Below are positions 1-12,911 of a stretch of DNA of 64,000 bases, one piece after another. The stretch covers positions 248,001 to 312,000 of the forward strand of contig JAKMXF010000326.1 in the NCBI GenBank assembly GCA_024704765.1, read 5' to 3'. Source of the DNA: Oopsacas minuta. Taxonomy: Eukaryota > Porifera > Hexactinellida > Lyssacinosida > Leucopsacidae. The number at the start of each line of letters is the position of its first letter. Position 1 is the stretch's first letter. The notes below the pieces were generated by a model. That model was not told where the DNA came from. It was given only the letters and a program-made list of their open reading frames with translations, and did not search any database. The translations under genes and the position numbers were made by a program.

Positions 1-1570
1 AGTTACAAGCCTCAATATCGGAAATGATATGTTTGATTATGGGAAAAGAAGTTGGCTGACGAAGTGCCAAGTGGTATCAAACGAACAAGAGTCGAGAAAT
101 TTTGGCAAGCTCGAAACCAATAATCGAAAATACAGTAGTCAGAGGATCTTCAGGGTTATTTATAGATCTGATAATTTTACCACTTTTAAAGCTCACATCA
201 CTTAAGATATGCACTTCATCCATTTGAACAATTATGTGGCAGTCAATTTGGTCAAATGTTGTGGAAGTCTCCCTTAGAACTTTTAAGTACTAATTTTCTA
301 ATCCGATAGGATTATTAATTTCAATATATTCCTTCGTGTGGTAGGAACAAGCAATTTGAAAATAGGATAAGTCAGAAATTGCAGGAGATTGCCCATAAAC
401 CTGAGTCAGTATATTATAACAAAGATTATTTTCATCAGTGATTATATATTTCAGTTGGATTAAAAGTAAATTAAACAAAATTTTTATTGAACTACTGCAA
501 ATATTAGTTTCAATAAATTCTTGATCATCACTATTAGTTAATAGAGCAGTTGCGCAAGTTTAGTTATGTTATCACGATTCATATATGAGCTTGTACTAAA
601 ATGTTAGCGTCGGGAATTAGCGGTTGTAATGTATAAAATTCGATTTCAGATATAATGGGTTCTATTTCACATATGTCATTGATCTTGGATTCTGAGATCG
701 GGATTGAGTGTTTTCCATGAAAAGCTTGAGTAAATATATTCTCGTCAATTTTTAGTGTCCTTTCAATGTATAGTATCTGACCTGATATGAGTATTTTTAG
801 AAAAAAATTACATATATTTGGTGTCAGTGATAGTTCAGTCATTATTCAAATCAATTAAATCATTTTCATTTAACAAGTTTTGGAAGTTAGAATCCAAGAA
901 TTCAACAACTTATTTCTCTGATCACCACTTCTCATCATAATTGCGTTCTGTAGCATCTCTTTCCCTAATCTCTAATTTCTTCGACCAGTCTGCTTTATCT
1001 GTTATGTAACTTGGGCAGTTGGGAAATATGGTTGGAACCGCAGTCTCCATCAAGGCCATCATCTCTCGAGGATTCACTTTCCATTCCACTCCATCAAAAT
1101 AGTTGATAATCCTCACAATGTCCTCTTCTCTGAAATGGTTGATGCATACCTAGACGACTAATTCAGTAACTAAGTGTGATAATTATCTACGTAGCTTGCA
1201 TTTAGAAAAAATAAGATGAAAATAAGAATCAATGAGATTATGTAATCAATCCAGTAAAATTGTAATTAATTTTAGAACAGTGCTGTCTATTTTGGAATTT
1301 CGATTTGCGTGGTATTTAGAATTCTTGTAATTCAATTCCACGTAGGGTATGTATAAGACTATAAGTGAAATAAATATTAAAGTAAGAATTGAAATTTGAT
1401 TAATTAATTAACTGACACGTAGTTTAGCAATTCCCTCATAATCCTCTCTCGGTCTAGAGATAGTCCCAAACCACCTCTCATACATCCCTTTATCTTTGGG
1501 AATGAAATGTTGGCGTATGGTGCTCCTGGCTCTGGAAATTAGAATTACGTGCCGGAACGACACAAGTCAT
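1..1570 (-). pseudogene. THAP-domain P-element-like transposase relic, cut by the window edge
   Basis: Reading down from 1570, MTCVVPARNSNF gives the first zinc Cys of a THAP domain, with the second Cys apparently replaced. After a frameshift, IPKDKGMYERWFG follows. A gap of about 290 bp, probably an old intron, separates this from VCINHFREEDI (the C-x2-H zinc pair) and the THAP ending AVPTIFPNCPSY at about 1010-1040. Below 920 the frame shifts several times. Fragments near 600-920 and 290-560 lead to MDEVHILSDVSFKSGK at about 180-225, which resembles the catalytic-core start of THAP/P-element transposases. The order (zinc finger, linker, RNase-H-like core) fits a P-superfamily transposase. 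Frameshifts and stops rule out a working protein. Family assignment is from motif recognition only. Confidence 0.65.
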
Positions 1571-2067
1571 CTTACTTTTGCATAAATTCAGAATTTCGTA
1601 ATACCTTGAGGCATGAAGAGCAGAGGCTACTAACCAATAGCGACATAGCACTGCAGTGTCACCAAGAAGGCCATTCAATGTAAGTCATTTCATGACAACA
1701 TTGTTATCATTGTGGTAAAAGGATTGTGGTCCTTTAGATTAACGACGAAAAAGTAACCCATGCCAGTTAATGCGATCCAAAATGATCCGGGGCACCACCT
1801 TTGATCGCCAAAACTGGTCGGGGTCAATTTATTATATTATTGTGTGCGTGATAAGCACTTGACCTGTTCAATGAGTTTTCTAATTCTATGAGATATTTGC
1901 CATCACAGGGTTAGTAGAGTTGGAGCGGTCAGGACCGGAAAGATCAGCAAGGTCTGTAATTTGAAAAGGTCGGTCTGGTCTGGCCCAGACCGGTGGGTCA
2001 CTACCAGTGGCATCAAATATATATTGGTATGCTCAAGAGAATATATATAAACAAAATGTATCAGTTA
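1571..2067. other. No gene seen
   Basis: This stretch has a GC-richer patch at about 1900-2010 with repeated GGTC/GACC words (GGTCGGTCTGGTCTGGCC). It may be a transposon fragment; no termini were identified. Confidence 0.3.
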
Positions 2068-2600
2068 ATAGCGCACTTCTCTTGCTAGGTCGCTGCGCGA
2101 CAGCTTAGTGCGGGTGTTAGCTTAAGTATTAATAAACAGTGAAACTTTACAATGTTATTGGCCGCTAGGGAAAAGAATACACTTCGCATTACGAGCCTCG
2201 ATTTCACAGAATAGTTAAATGATAATATTGTATTATACGTAGTCGATCCAAATTACATTGATCGACCTTTTATAGTGACAATGGAGATGCTATATCGCTT
2301 TGGTTAGTACTAGGGAAACTTCCGTGTCTGAAAGATTATGAAATTCTAAACAGTCAAGATAACTTAATAATCCCATGATGAGTTAGCTTTTGGTGAGGAT
2401 CATCACGTCAGGACATTTGTCACATTGAGGGGTACCTGTACCTATGGTTCAAATTACAATCTTCTATAATGTATATTGGCTGAGCTGTGTAATAATGTGA
2501 TTTATAAAAATCCACAAAGGTGACAATGGTGAAATAATTTCGTCATAGGTGTGAATTTCCAGGGCCGTATACAAGATGTGTCCTGGCGAACGGGTTTAAA
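2068..2600 (+). repeat. Dispersed repeat family C, copy 1
   Basis: This copy starts with a GC-rich block (CTTGCTAGGTCGCTGCGCGA) and contains CACTTCGCATTACGAGCCTCG. A distal part near 2540-2570 reads TTTCGTCATAGGTGTGAATT. The same blocks in the same order occur at 21461-22040. The element type is unknown: no open reading frame and no clear terminal repeats. Confidence 0.6.
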
Positions 2601-2964
2601 CAAATTTTTATAACTATTTGAAGTTGTTTACATAAGCATATGGAATGTCTATTCCAATTTCCCAAATAGTGTTCAGTATGAATCATAATGATAAATGTCT
2701 ATACATTAAACATGACATGGCCAACACAGGGGTTCTGTGAGAACCTGCCCCATCTGCCCCAAATACCTATATCTGATATTATATGCTACATGCATGATTT
2801 GATAAATTCAGCAATTTATATTATTTATTGTTACATATGCTAAGTATATGAGATTTAGTTCCACTAACGATGGAAACAAAGGCGCTTCAACTCATTACTG
2901 TCCGCATAATTTCGAAAAATATCTTCTTGGTTAAAGTTCCACATGGCTACATTATTTGATGTTC

Positions 2965-4321
2965 TGTTTCCAGTTGAATCCTTTGGTTCAAATTTTCATC
3001 AGTCAATCTGTTTGCCAGTCTGCTCATTATTATCTTCATTTACTGAAGACCCTTTCACATTCTGCAGAACTACTTGGGATGGTACTCAGAATATGATATA
3101 TTGTTGTTAATTCAGGGAAAACAAAGTCTAGGTTCTTGGACTTCAGAAATATGTATGAATCAATGAAATTTGCAATCTTTGGACCAAAAAATCAGCTTGA
3201 TAACTGATACACAAGCTTGAAAAATGAATAAAATCTTTCAATATAACCTCAGAGTCCATTTGATATTTTTTAAGTAATTGTTCTATATTCTGCTTCAAAA
3301 TCTTATTATCAGTAGTTTCTAAAGTATTGAATCCCTGAGGCTGAAGGGTGACATGGATCCCAGAACATTGCGTTGATCTCGGAATTTCTCTTGCAGGACA
3401 TTGATGCTGAGTCTATAGCTATGTAAAATACTTCTATCTTCTAATTTTCTTTTGCTGAGGATGATCAATACCCTCATCCATTGTCAGACCTTTCTTTCTT
3501 TGGACTCTACTGCCTTCAAATTCTATTGATGAAATGTCAACTCTGTTGCAAACATCTCAGCTTTTGCTATCAGATCTTGTGAAGCTGAGTTTCTCAAGAG
3601 CTGCAGTTTATCACTTGCACTGTCCATCTCAGATATTGCGACCAGTAAATCAATACTTCCAGACTGAAGAGCTAAGTTTAATGGTGTCAGAATTCAAACA
3701 GTAGCAGTGTTGCAAGTGAATCAAATGAATTGAATATATGGAGGAGGCATTCCGCTTCCAATCGCACTGCTGCATCAAATTCAAGAGTGTTTCATAAATC
3801 TGTAGCGGTGTATCCAAAACAATTCTGTCTGCAGCATTATGAAGTGATATGAATCTGATTGTATGTGTGCCTGCCAGCTCAAGAGATTGAAGTGTGTATC
3901 CATGCATTTCTTTTTGTTTTCTTTAATTATTTGATTCCGTTTTCGAGCATTGCCGTACAGAAATGAATGTAATTTCTGCAGCTAACCTGGTTTTGCATCT
4001 GTCCCAAATATTCACAGCAGAAATAGAAGAGTGAGAGCAAGCTTTCATTACTAAATTTGATCCATGTGCTCCACAATACATAATAATTGAGATTGGTGCA
4101 AGTTCTTCAATACGGGTTGCAATTCCTACATATTGATCCTGCATATTTAATGCTCCATCAAATGAAGACCGAACGCAATGTTTCAATGGAATACTGTTAG
4201 GTTCCAGAGAAAATTTGATTTCTTCAGGGATTGCTCCCCCCATGGGAACTTCACACTGAACAAGATCAATAAGATGTTCTTCAACCTCCATTCCTCGGAA
4301 AAAACGCAGAGTAATTGCCAT
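2965..4321 (-). pseudogene. hAT-superfamily transposase relic (ZMYM1-like)
   Basis: An open segment at 3923-4321 contains HCVRSSFDGALNMQDQYVG followed by PISIIMYCGAHGSNLVM, matching the hAT/ZMYM1-like core (Cxx-DGAANM, then CxAHxLNL). Further downstream, SASDKLQLLRNSASQDLIAK is at about 3580-3640. At 3061-3125 lies TIYHILSTIPSSSAECERVFSK, the hAT C-terminal dimerisation motif (usually P-x-SSAxxERxFS). Stops and frameshifts separate these pieces. hAT transposases cut and paste DNA with 8-bp target duplications. No intact zinc finger or terminal repeats were found. The nearby MITE at 4833-5129 has hAT-type ends but is not shown to be mobilised by this relative. Confidence 0.7.
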
Positions 4322-4832
4322 TGGTTCACATAAAATTATATTCAGGCAAATATCTATCCTTGCCCCCTCGCTCTAGGATCTCTAATAACGCCAAAGTATT
4401 GTAAATGACAATGACAATGAATGACATCCAATCAATGGGGTCTAAGGTGAAATCCTTCACCTTCAGTAGATGGATGTGCATCTCATATATTAAACTTGCT
4501 TGCTAAGGATATCACAGCATCACTTGTTATCCCCAGATCACTGAAGTAAACAAAGATTTCTGCAAGGATCACTGGGATCAAATCAAAAAGTATCAGAAAG
4601 CCACAGATACCAGTTGTTACACAATGGAATTGTCAGCTAGAATCTAAGCATACTTTTATTTCTAATTGGATTATCTCTAAATATTTTGGAACGGAGTGAA
4701 GTTGCTATAGGTTCATTGCTAAAACATAAGTATTATTAAAATACCGCGAAGCTATGCATCTTCCAGCTGAGATTCAAACAATAGTAAGGGCGTAGACTCG
4801 GAATGTGGATTGGTAGGGCCATTGCTTCACAC

Positions 4833-5129
4833 CAGGGTTGCTGTGGGAATAAATATTAATTTCCATATTGCCATCCCACTCCCATAGGAATCCTTGGGAA
4901 TCCCCATGGGAATCCTCACAAGTATGTACCCAAGGGGCGCCCATGGAACATCTATCCATGTTCATACGATATACCTACAATTATTTTTCTAAATATGTTA
5001 TCAACACTATCATGATTATGAGATAAATTTAACTTACAGGATTCCTTTGGGATTCCCATAGGATTCTTATGAAGATTCTTATGGGGATTACGATTGGGAA
5101 ATCTCATTCCCACTCCCAAGGTAACCCTG
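4833..5129. mobile_element. hAT-type MITE, 297 bp
   Basis: The ends are inverted: CAGGGTTGCTGTGGGAAT on the left against CAGGGTTACCTTGGGAGT read from the right. The interior carries repeated, mutually inverted GGGATTCCCATAGGATTC-like blocks, so the whole element is nearly a palindrome. The flanks CTTCACAC (4825-4832) and CCACACAC (5130-5137) agree at 6 of 8 positions, consistent with an aged 8-bp duplication. CAGGG ends and 8-bp duplications point to hAT. Confidence 0.65.
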
Positions 5130-5221
5130 CCACACACCATACCGGAGACTAAGCCTATGAATAGCGAATCTAGTATAAATGAATTTAAGGTGTCCCTAAA
5201 CCTCAATTATCTTTAGAAAAA

Positions 5222-8200
5222 TATGGCCGATGATTACGAAGTCTCAAAGTACGTATTTTTACTATATAATTTAATGGGAATATTATAGAAATCGATTCTA
5301 AGCAATTATAGATAACGAATCGCGTTTCAAAACTTTTCACCCATATTCTATTCTAACAAACATTGTATCTTAGGATCTAGAAAGTTTTGATGTTTAGAAA
5401 GTATCATTGACTGAGGGAAAGTCAGTAATTTTGCTTCTATTGGTGATTAAATATTATTGATAACTAATAGAGTTGATGAATAATTATTTCCCAAAGAATT
5501 TAAGAATAATAGGGAAAAATTATCATTTCCATTATTATCCATGGTGAATGAAAACTTTACTTGCATTACTATCATGTAAAACTAAATTCCTTTGATTTTT
5601 CGCAAGATAAATAATTGAAATGCTTCACATACATTCCCACTAACGAAGTTGCATGTTTTGATACCCGATTTCTATGAGCCATATATTTTATAACACCTTA
5701 AGTGGAAGAGCTGATGTGAATACAAGATTAAAGAATGATACAAACAAGCAGTGACACCATTCTCATACTGGCAAACAATCAACATCCGAAATACATAGGG
5801 CAGAAGCGAAGTGTGAACAGCAGAGGAGGCAGAAACATAAATATTGGATAGAATGCTTCCTCTTACTACGACTATATCTATTCCAAGCAAAAGCAGAACA
5901 ATTTCCCATTTCAATATTCTTTGCAATGATAATTCAAAACCTTCAATGTGGTGAAGAAGTGTCATTTCTTTAAGAACCTAGTTCAAAATTAACTTTTAGA
6001 AATAGAGATGGATTTCATAATGTACCCTCCAGGTAGGCCCCTATGGAAAGAATTTTAACCAATTTTGGATTAATAAAGAACTAACTAAGTAACATATTGG
6101 GAATTAAAAAAGTTGCCAAGCTTGTATTCGGTTATAAAGGATGCCAAGAGCTAGAATGGGATATCATCAACTTTGTTAGAGTCAGGCATATTATGCAAGA
6201 AACGTTAAATACACGTAGTAATTGATTAGATCAGACTAATACACTTAGTAGTAAATAATTCTAGAAAATTAAATTCAAATATATTATAAAAATTTAATAT
6301 ATTGACGAATTTTGCCCAGTTTTGTTGAATATTTGGATATGCCTGTTTAAAACCTGTGTTAACCACTTGGCCAATATTAATTAACCCTGAATGCTATGGT
6401 AGGCTCCAGAAGGGTTGATGAAACGATGACGTTACCAATAAACTCTACGGTCTCAAATAAATCTAACAGAAAGGTCTACCAATAATCCCATCGTGGCTCC
6501 GAATCCACGTGTTATCATTATAATGACTTATATGTGAATACATATAAATCTACGTTCAATCTAGCAAATCTCAGTAATGTATTAGACAATACTAAATTAT
6601 TTACCAAAGCAAGAAGCTAATGAAATCGTTTAGTGATCCAAATCCACAACCAGAGCAAGCTCTAAATACTCAATAAAACAATCGATATGTAGTCAGGCAT
6701 TTGTACAAAATCTGAAAGTTTATATAGTAATTCGAGAAGAATACCCGGGCTGCAATCCAAATACTGTAAAGCTTTACAGGGCCATTATTCCATGGATTTT
6801 GGTTTGTTGTAAGGATATATGGTGACTTGATACAAATTCAGCAAGCCTGAACATTGTTCATTAGATTGTTGTCAAGTCTCACGAATCCAAAGTTAGACTT
6901 ATGTATTTGAACAGAATGCAAGTTTGTTTTTCTCTTTGCATCTGAAGGCTGGCAAAATTTAAGATATTTATACAGTTGTTAAATAAGCCCTGAGATTAAC
7001 AAGATTTCTATCACATTTTATCTCTATAAATGATGTTGTAAATACAATATTCCTCAATCAAACCCATAAATTTTTCACCGATGTTTTTAGTTAACATAAG
7101 AAGTTCGAAATAGGTATTATGGAAAGATAATAAGAATGAAAAAGAAAATAGGAACAATATAATATTGATCGCTAAATGAAAAGTGATAAGTTATCTCTTT
7201 CAAAATCCCCTCTCTGGGTCCTGTTTCATTACGCGTTAATTAAATTCTCCAACACACACTCCTGGTCATCAATACTAAATTTGCATGATTATGGAACACA
7301 AACATTAAAGCAAATTGTTGAATATACATAGGTATTCAGAAGGTTCGCAACCAACCCTGCATTATATATATAGAGTGCATAATATATAATCGAAAGCCCC
7401 TGGAGGAATATCATTCATTCACTCAGAAAATTTGTAGCAGACCAGTGTAATCAATAAAATGGAACTTCCATAAACAAACACTTGTAGGGACATAAAAATT
7501 GTATAGTAATAGCAAAATGTAGGATTATGCGGGTACATATAAAATTATAATTAAACCCCAATTGTTGTCTATGTGTTTGTCCATTGTAAAGGAATGATTT
7601 CATACTGAAAACATTTAAAGTATTGCTCTCGAGGAGAATCAAGTGTATTTACTACGAATATCTATTTAATGAAAATTGTTAAAACATTTTCGTGTAAAGA
7701 ATGTGATGAAAATATCCGGTTTCTACTGAAATTTCACTCATCATGCCGAATTGTTTATTTTATAGATTGAAATGAAATATGTATATCTAAACAGTAAATC
7801 CCCCAATTTGCAATTCCTTGCAAATGTGTATTTCATACATTCGGAAGTGGTTTAAATCTGTCAAAGTATTACAGATATCCGTTTCGTACAATCAACTGAC
7901 TTCCTACTATATAAAATACCTTTTAACCCTAAAAAGTCATTTTTTAGGATTAATGATAAGATGCAGGTCATCTAGATCAAATTAGCAATTTTCCCCAAAA
8001 TTCAAAATATTATGGCCCGTAACCGAGATAAACACCAGCTTGTGAATGGATCCATTTATAGCTACGTCAACGGAGGACAATATAGTAAATCATGTTTAAC
8101 CGAAAACGTCCCAACAGTTTCAGGTGTTTTTCAAAGTGTTTCAGCTGGTTGGATTTTGAGGAAATTGTTTACATCTTGGAATTTACGAAAACTTATAAAT

Positions 8201-8630
8201 TTCCACTATACATATACATGCTGAGGATGATTATGAATCCGGTATCGGGTATTATAGTAAAATTACAAACCCTAATAATTATACTCTAAAAAGATTACAA
8301 TTTTTAGGTAAACTCAATGGAATTTCCTCATCTAGAGTATTAACGTTACAATTTGTATATATTATAATTTTGGATAGTTTCAAATATTCGAAATATATCA
8401 ATTACAAAAAAGAAGAAATATAGATACAATAATTATCCATTGTTTACTAACACAAACATTGATTCATAATTTCATTGAATTAGATCCATGGCCTATACAC
8501 AATATTACATTATTAGAAACAAAAATATCCGAATTATACATTGTTACAGAAATTTATGTACATTCGTATAATGGGTAATAAAACAAACAAAAAAGCTGTT
8601 GGTAGTTAAAATAATGGAATAATATATGTG
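5222..8630. other. No gene recognised
   Basis: This is AT-rich DNA without a recognisable exon. A 97-residue minus-strand reading frame at 5672-5965 is hydrophobic but matches nothing I know and has no splice context. No repeat ends were identified. Confidence 0.3.
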
Positions 8631-8639
8631 TGAACTTTA

Positions 8640-8765
8640 GGATGCACCTCTGTCTTACAGTACATAACCTTGCCCACTTATTGAAGTATTTCTGCCTCAC
8701 AGAATATTCCCTTACCCACTTTTAGATGCACCTCTATCTTAGAGTACATAACTTTACCCACTTAT
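8640..8765 (+). repeat. Short tandem repeat, about 41-bp unit, three copies
   Basis: Units one and three both contain GATGCACCTCT, AGTACATAAC and CCCACTTAT. The middle unit is more diverged but keeps CTCACAGAATATTCCCTTACCCACTT with the same spacing. Confidence 0.6.
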
Positions 8766-8990
8766 ACAGTCTGTTACATAATTATTCGGAATTTTAATAT
8801 ACTTTGAAAATATACCATAACTAAATAGAATCATTTTGTATTTGAAAGTGAATGATATTTTGAATTGTATAATAGTACATACGTAATTCGATTGTGTTAT
8901 TTTGTTCAATTAATCAATTTCTCGAACATTTCTGGATTATTCGTAAGTTTACCATTTATCTTCTCTTGTCTTAAGTATTAACTATTTCAT

Positions 8991-9552
8991 ATGGCTCAAT
9001 TGCATAAGAGAAATACTAGTAAGGTATTACTAGAAGCTAACAGCCATACCTCCAAAGAAATTGTTCAAATTGCTCATGTAAGCTTGTCTACTGTATATGA
9101 TGTAAAGGCCAAACTAGCAAAAGGAATTGATTTCTTCCATCAAAAAGGAGCTGGAATTCAATACTCTTTGAGAAATAGGATTAAACAGTCGATTAGCTAA
9201 CAAATAAGACAAAAACCATACTTATAATTAAGGACATTGGCAAGTAGAACTCCTATAACTGCATCCTACCAGAATGTAGGCCAAGCCTTAGTCGATTCCA
9301 AATATTGTAAGAAATATCCCACTAAAGTACCTATGCTGAGTGAAACAAATCGATTGTATCGTGTCCAATGGGCAAAGAAGTTTAATTAGCCAAAAATACA
9401 ATGGGCCAAGACTGTTTCTGCTGATGAAATATAGATCTGGTTGTCCAGGGGTCGAATGAAGATGTGGACAAAATCCGAGCAGAAAAGATTGGTCTCAATT
9501 CATTAAAATGAACCAACTAAAAGTCAGATTTCGATTCTCAAAATTCGTGTAC
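8991..9552 (+). pseudogene. Tc1/mariner-type transposase relic, N-terminal half
   Basis: The first 69 residues (8991-9197) form a helix-turn-helix N-terminus (SKEIVQIAHVSLSTVYDVKAK). After a stop, the same frame gives SRTPITASYQ-like text. Near 9410-9460 it gives KTVSADEI, a stop, then WLSRGRMKMWTKSEQKR, the first catalytic Asp region of the family (usually VFSDES-FWLSRGR). Just past KIRVHI the coding similarity stops exactly where repeat A begins (9553), so the C-terminal half with the other two acidic residues is missing. In-frame stops mark it as dead. Confidence 0.7.
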
Positions 9553-9992
9553 ACATTTGTGTCGTATGAGCGTTTATGTTAATAATATTTCATTAAAAAA
9601 TATTGAAAACTCGCGAAGTTATGGCAATTCCAATTTCAGTGGTTAGTGGGCATTTATGAGGTACTACATAATTAGAGTCAGTTCTAACTCACATTTCTTA
9701 CCCTAAATGTAAGTGAACCTCAATTATTTTGATATTAATCAATAGATGAGATGTAAACGTTTATAACAATACTAATATTTTCTAGAAATACTGAAAATTA
9801 TCACCCACATCCACTTCTAATAATCGATAATTTCTTATTTTTTTGTGAATTACGAACTCCAACTTTGAACTCAATTCTGGAAATTTCCTATAGACAGAAT
9901 CGCCTCAAAATTTAGAGGTACCTTCCTTGATATTCTATAATTCAATTTCCTTAAAATAACAAGGGGTCGCTAGTACCTTTTATAGACTTTGT
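9553..9992 (+). repeat. Repeat A, copy 1
   Basis: This block of about 440 bp recurs in reverse orientation at 18370-18803 with few differences. It starts ACATTTGTGTCGTATGAGCG and ends near GGTCGCTAGTACCTTTTATA. It has no coding frame. Both copies abut unrelated transposon sequence at the same end. Confidence 0.75.
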
Positions 9993-12249
9993 CGTTTATA
10001 CACTTCTAATCTTCACCATTTTCCAAACGAATTTATTTGTGCATACAAGGAAGACAGTCTCAGTAAATGTTTGTCATGTTTGCAATATGATTGACGTCAA
10101 GCTTAGATAGTTACAATTCCAAATTCGAACAGTCTTTTTATCTATCCAACGAAATAGTTTCATCAACTGATAGAATATATCCACACACCGCTTTGCCATA
10201 ATAATAGTTTTTTGATATTTTTCTTCTTTTCTTGGTTTTGCTTTTGCGTTTTCTGACATATTTGACATTACTTGTTTCTTGCTCTTCATTATTTCGTCTG
10301 CCCATATTATAATTCATTGATCAGACATATTCATGGTTACCATTGAGTGTTGGCGTGCTCGCATTGGATTACACTCTCTTCGGAAATGTTCCAATTGTAT
10401 CAAAGTTTATCTGACTCTCTCATTTCTCTCATTTCGATGTTTATACTCGTATGTACTCTGTGTGCCTGTGAATTTCAATCTTACTCTTCATTGGTGGTAC
10501 CGAGATAAACCCAGGACAGATCACTCTAACTCCAGTTTCATATTCGGAACAGGGTAGTTCACTAATATTAAATCATTGGCATTTAGGGAAAAGCTAAATT
10601 ACTAACTTCCGTCACGCTTTTCCCTTGATCTGGTTCCGAAATATTATCACATATAGCCTATCCGACGGATTCTTCCCATCCATTGATTGCGGTTTTTTGG
10701 TAACCTCGGACTGTATTTATATACAAATATAATATTATTATGGAGTGATTAAAATATGTTTACGTCCATGGATTTACATATATTTGTTTCCCTCCAGGAT
10801 TACCAAGGGACATTAGGCTTGTGATTTGTGAAATGGTCTCCACAGTTCATTCTTTTGAAGCTCTCATCAGCAACTTGTTAATCAGCGCCTACATTCCCAG
10901 TTCAATTTGGGGATCGATTTGTAAAAAGGTTTTCTCGTATAATAGAGCTGACAAAAGGCAAAAAATCTATTTAAAATGGAAGAATAACTCTAACAACATC
11001 CAGTCAATTGTTAGAAGTGAATTGACCAGAAAATCCATATCTCAACGTGTAGCAAGCCACCTTGGTTCAGAGGATCAGTTACTAGTGAGTTATAGTCTTA
11101 CTAAGCTAGTCATGTCTAAGGGAGCATCGCTAATTACATCTAGTATTGCCCAAAGTTATAAGTAGAAGTGTAGTTGGATGTTCCATTTCGGTTTCATTAT
11201 TTCATAAGCTAGATTTATCGACACTTGAATTCGAGTTACGAGACGATAGGCTTCTTATTGTGTGGGCCTCATCTGCCTCTGATTGAACCGTGTATAACAA
11301 TTTGAAGAGTGATTTCAGTAATCCTATAGATAGTGAAAACTCGGAAGAAAATAGTTTATATTTCTTTAATAAATCTGAGGCTCAGTTGTGGGTAGATGGC
11401 GCACAGCTTTATGGGTTATTTAACGTTCTAAATATTTCTGGATTTTGGCAATTATTGGATGCATGTTTTTTTTGATGAGGGTTTTCATTTCATTAATGCC
11501 ATCACAAGTGCTTATAGCAATAGCTTTGTTGAGTGTGGTCCATTGTTAGTTTTGTGGTGAATTTTGTGGTTAGTTCCAACACAACTTGGTCATAGTTTAG
11601 TTTATCAAATGTTTGATAAAATTATGTGTGTTAAAGTGGAGAAATCTGACCTTTTTATTAGTTGGGTAGTGGAACAAAGAAAGGAATTCGATTTTATGGT
11701 ATTATCAGCTTAAAAATGTTTATTCTGAATACCTTGTTCGTGGTGAAAGTTCAGTTAGGAACCAATTCCCCTTCCCTAGGGCCACAATCCTAAGTGTAAC
11801 GTAGAAAGTGGAGAAGTTGTGGATACTGTTGGAGGTCAGCTCTGGAGTTGGCTTTGAGATTGAAAGTTGTGAATCTGGAGAATTTTATCACGAAATCACA
11901 GAATGGGATTGCTTGTGCATTACTGATTCGAACCATAGAATGCCATTAGTTCGTAATTGGATGAATGTATTCTCCTCTAAGTTTCATGATGTAAACAATA
12001 TTTGTGTTTTGAAGTTTGACTATTACACAGGCCAACAAAAAAATACTTTTGTATCTGTTGCCTAAGATTATAAATTGAATTTAGACTATATTTGCTGTGC
12101 TGAATCCGAAAATGATATCGGCTTTGCTGGATTGGCTCTTGATTTTAGTCCACATTTATGTTCATATTGTTAGTTACCTTTGTAAATGTATATTCAATTT
12201 AATCAATACTTTTATAATTATAAGTATCTTGCATATTCTAACTCTATGG
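9993..12249. other. Unassigned region with broken frames
   Basis: Plus-strand frames at 10821-11165 (114 residues, with RQKIYLKWKNNSNNIQSIV), 11290-11475 and 11808-12065 do not overlap and have no convincing splice sites. They look like pieces of a decayed transposon protein, but I do not recognise the family. No host exon was identified. Confidence 0.35.
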
Positions 12250-12855
12250 CATCGTGAAGAAGAAAATGTTCTAATTTTCCTAATACGTTCTGTTACATAT
12301 GTGGTGAATATACGTTGAAAGATCAAAGAAGAAGTATCTCAGACTTCGCGCGAAAGGCATATTTTGCTTACTTTGAGGTAAGCTTGGAGAGCAAGACAGC
12401 TCTTCATTATCTGGTCAATTCAATCAGGAAGAGCTCAAAGATCTAATCAGGGACCTCAACCTGTCTAAAGAGTGCTCGGAAATGTTGCATCTAGGCTCAA
12501 CGAGAAGAATATTCTTAGCCCTGAAACTAAGATAACATATTATCGTCATAGAGAAGAAGGATTACTCCATTACCTCAACCAAGCAAGAAGGCCTCGTCTT
12601 CTGCAATGACATTGGAGGACTTCTCCTGGAAATGGGAGTACCACAGTATAGACCAGAAGATCGGCGTCTATTCATTGATAGTTCCAAGAGAAGCTTGAAA
12701 TGCTTTTTATTACATAATGGAAATAAATATATATCTATCCGAATTGGACATTCAACAAAGCTTAAGGAAGAATAAGAAAATATTTAAATGGTATTGCAAA
12801 CATTGAAATATCATGAACACCAACTTTTCATCCATTTTAAACTTTTTGTCTATAT
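12250..12855 (+). pseudogene. Relic of a repeated CYICGEYT transposon protein, N-terminal and middle part
   Basis: Near 12284 the frame reads TFCYICGEYTLKDQRR, a CxxC motif typical of a high-copy protein family in arthropod and cnidarian genomes. It then jumps to LKDLIRDLNLSKECSEML (about 12430-12490), as if an internal block were deleted. Next come EGLVFCNDIGGLLLEMGVP, RRLFIDSSKRSLKCFLLHNG and ISIRIGHSTKLKEE (12590-12775), and finally LQTLKYHEHQLFIH (about 12800-12830). Several frame changes and stops make it a pseudogene. The relic at 14312-15283 shows the part of the protein that comes next, on the opposite strand. I cannot name the superfamily. Confidence 0.65.
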
Positions 12856-12911
12856 TGTAACTGATCCTGTGCATTACTGAACTGTACACAGATGTAGAAC
12901 TGTATTAACAT

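Noticed and set aside
922-1116. AK7 C-terminal exon
   Set aside because: The text contains AVPTIFPNCPSY and C-x2-H of a THAP domain, so it belongs to the P-element-like relic.
5672-5965. Small membrane protein gene on minus
   Set aside because: Hydrophobic but with no family match, start context or splice sites; likely chance in AT-rich DNA.
10821-11165. Recognisable transposase
   Set aside because: A 114-residue frame with a KIYLKWKNN stretch; I could not assign it to a family.
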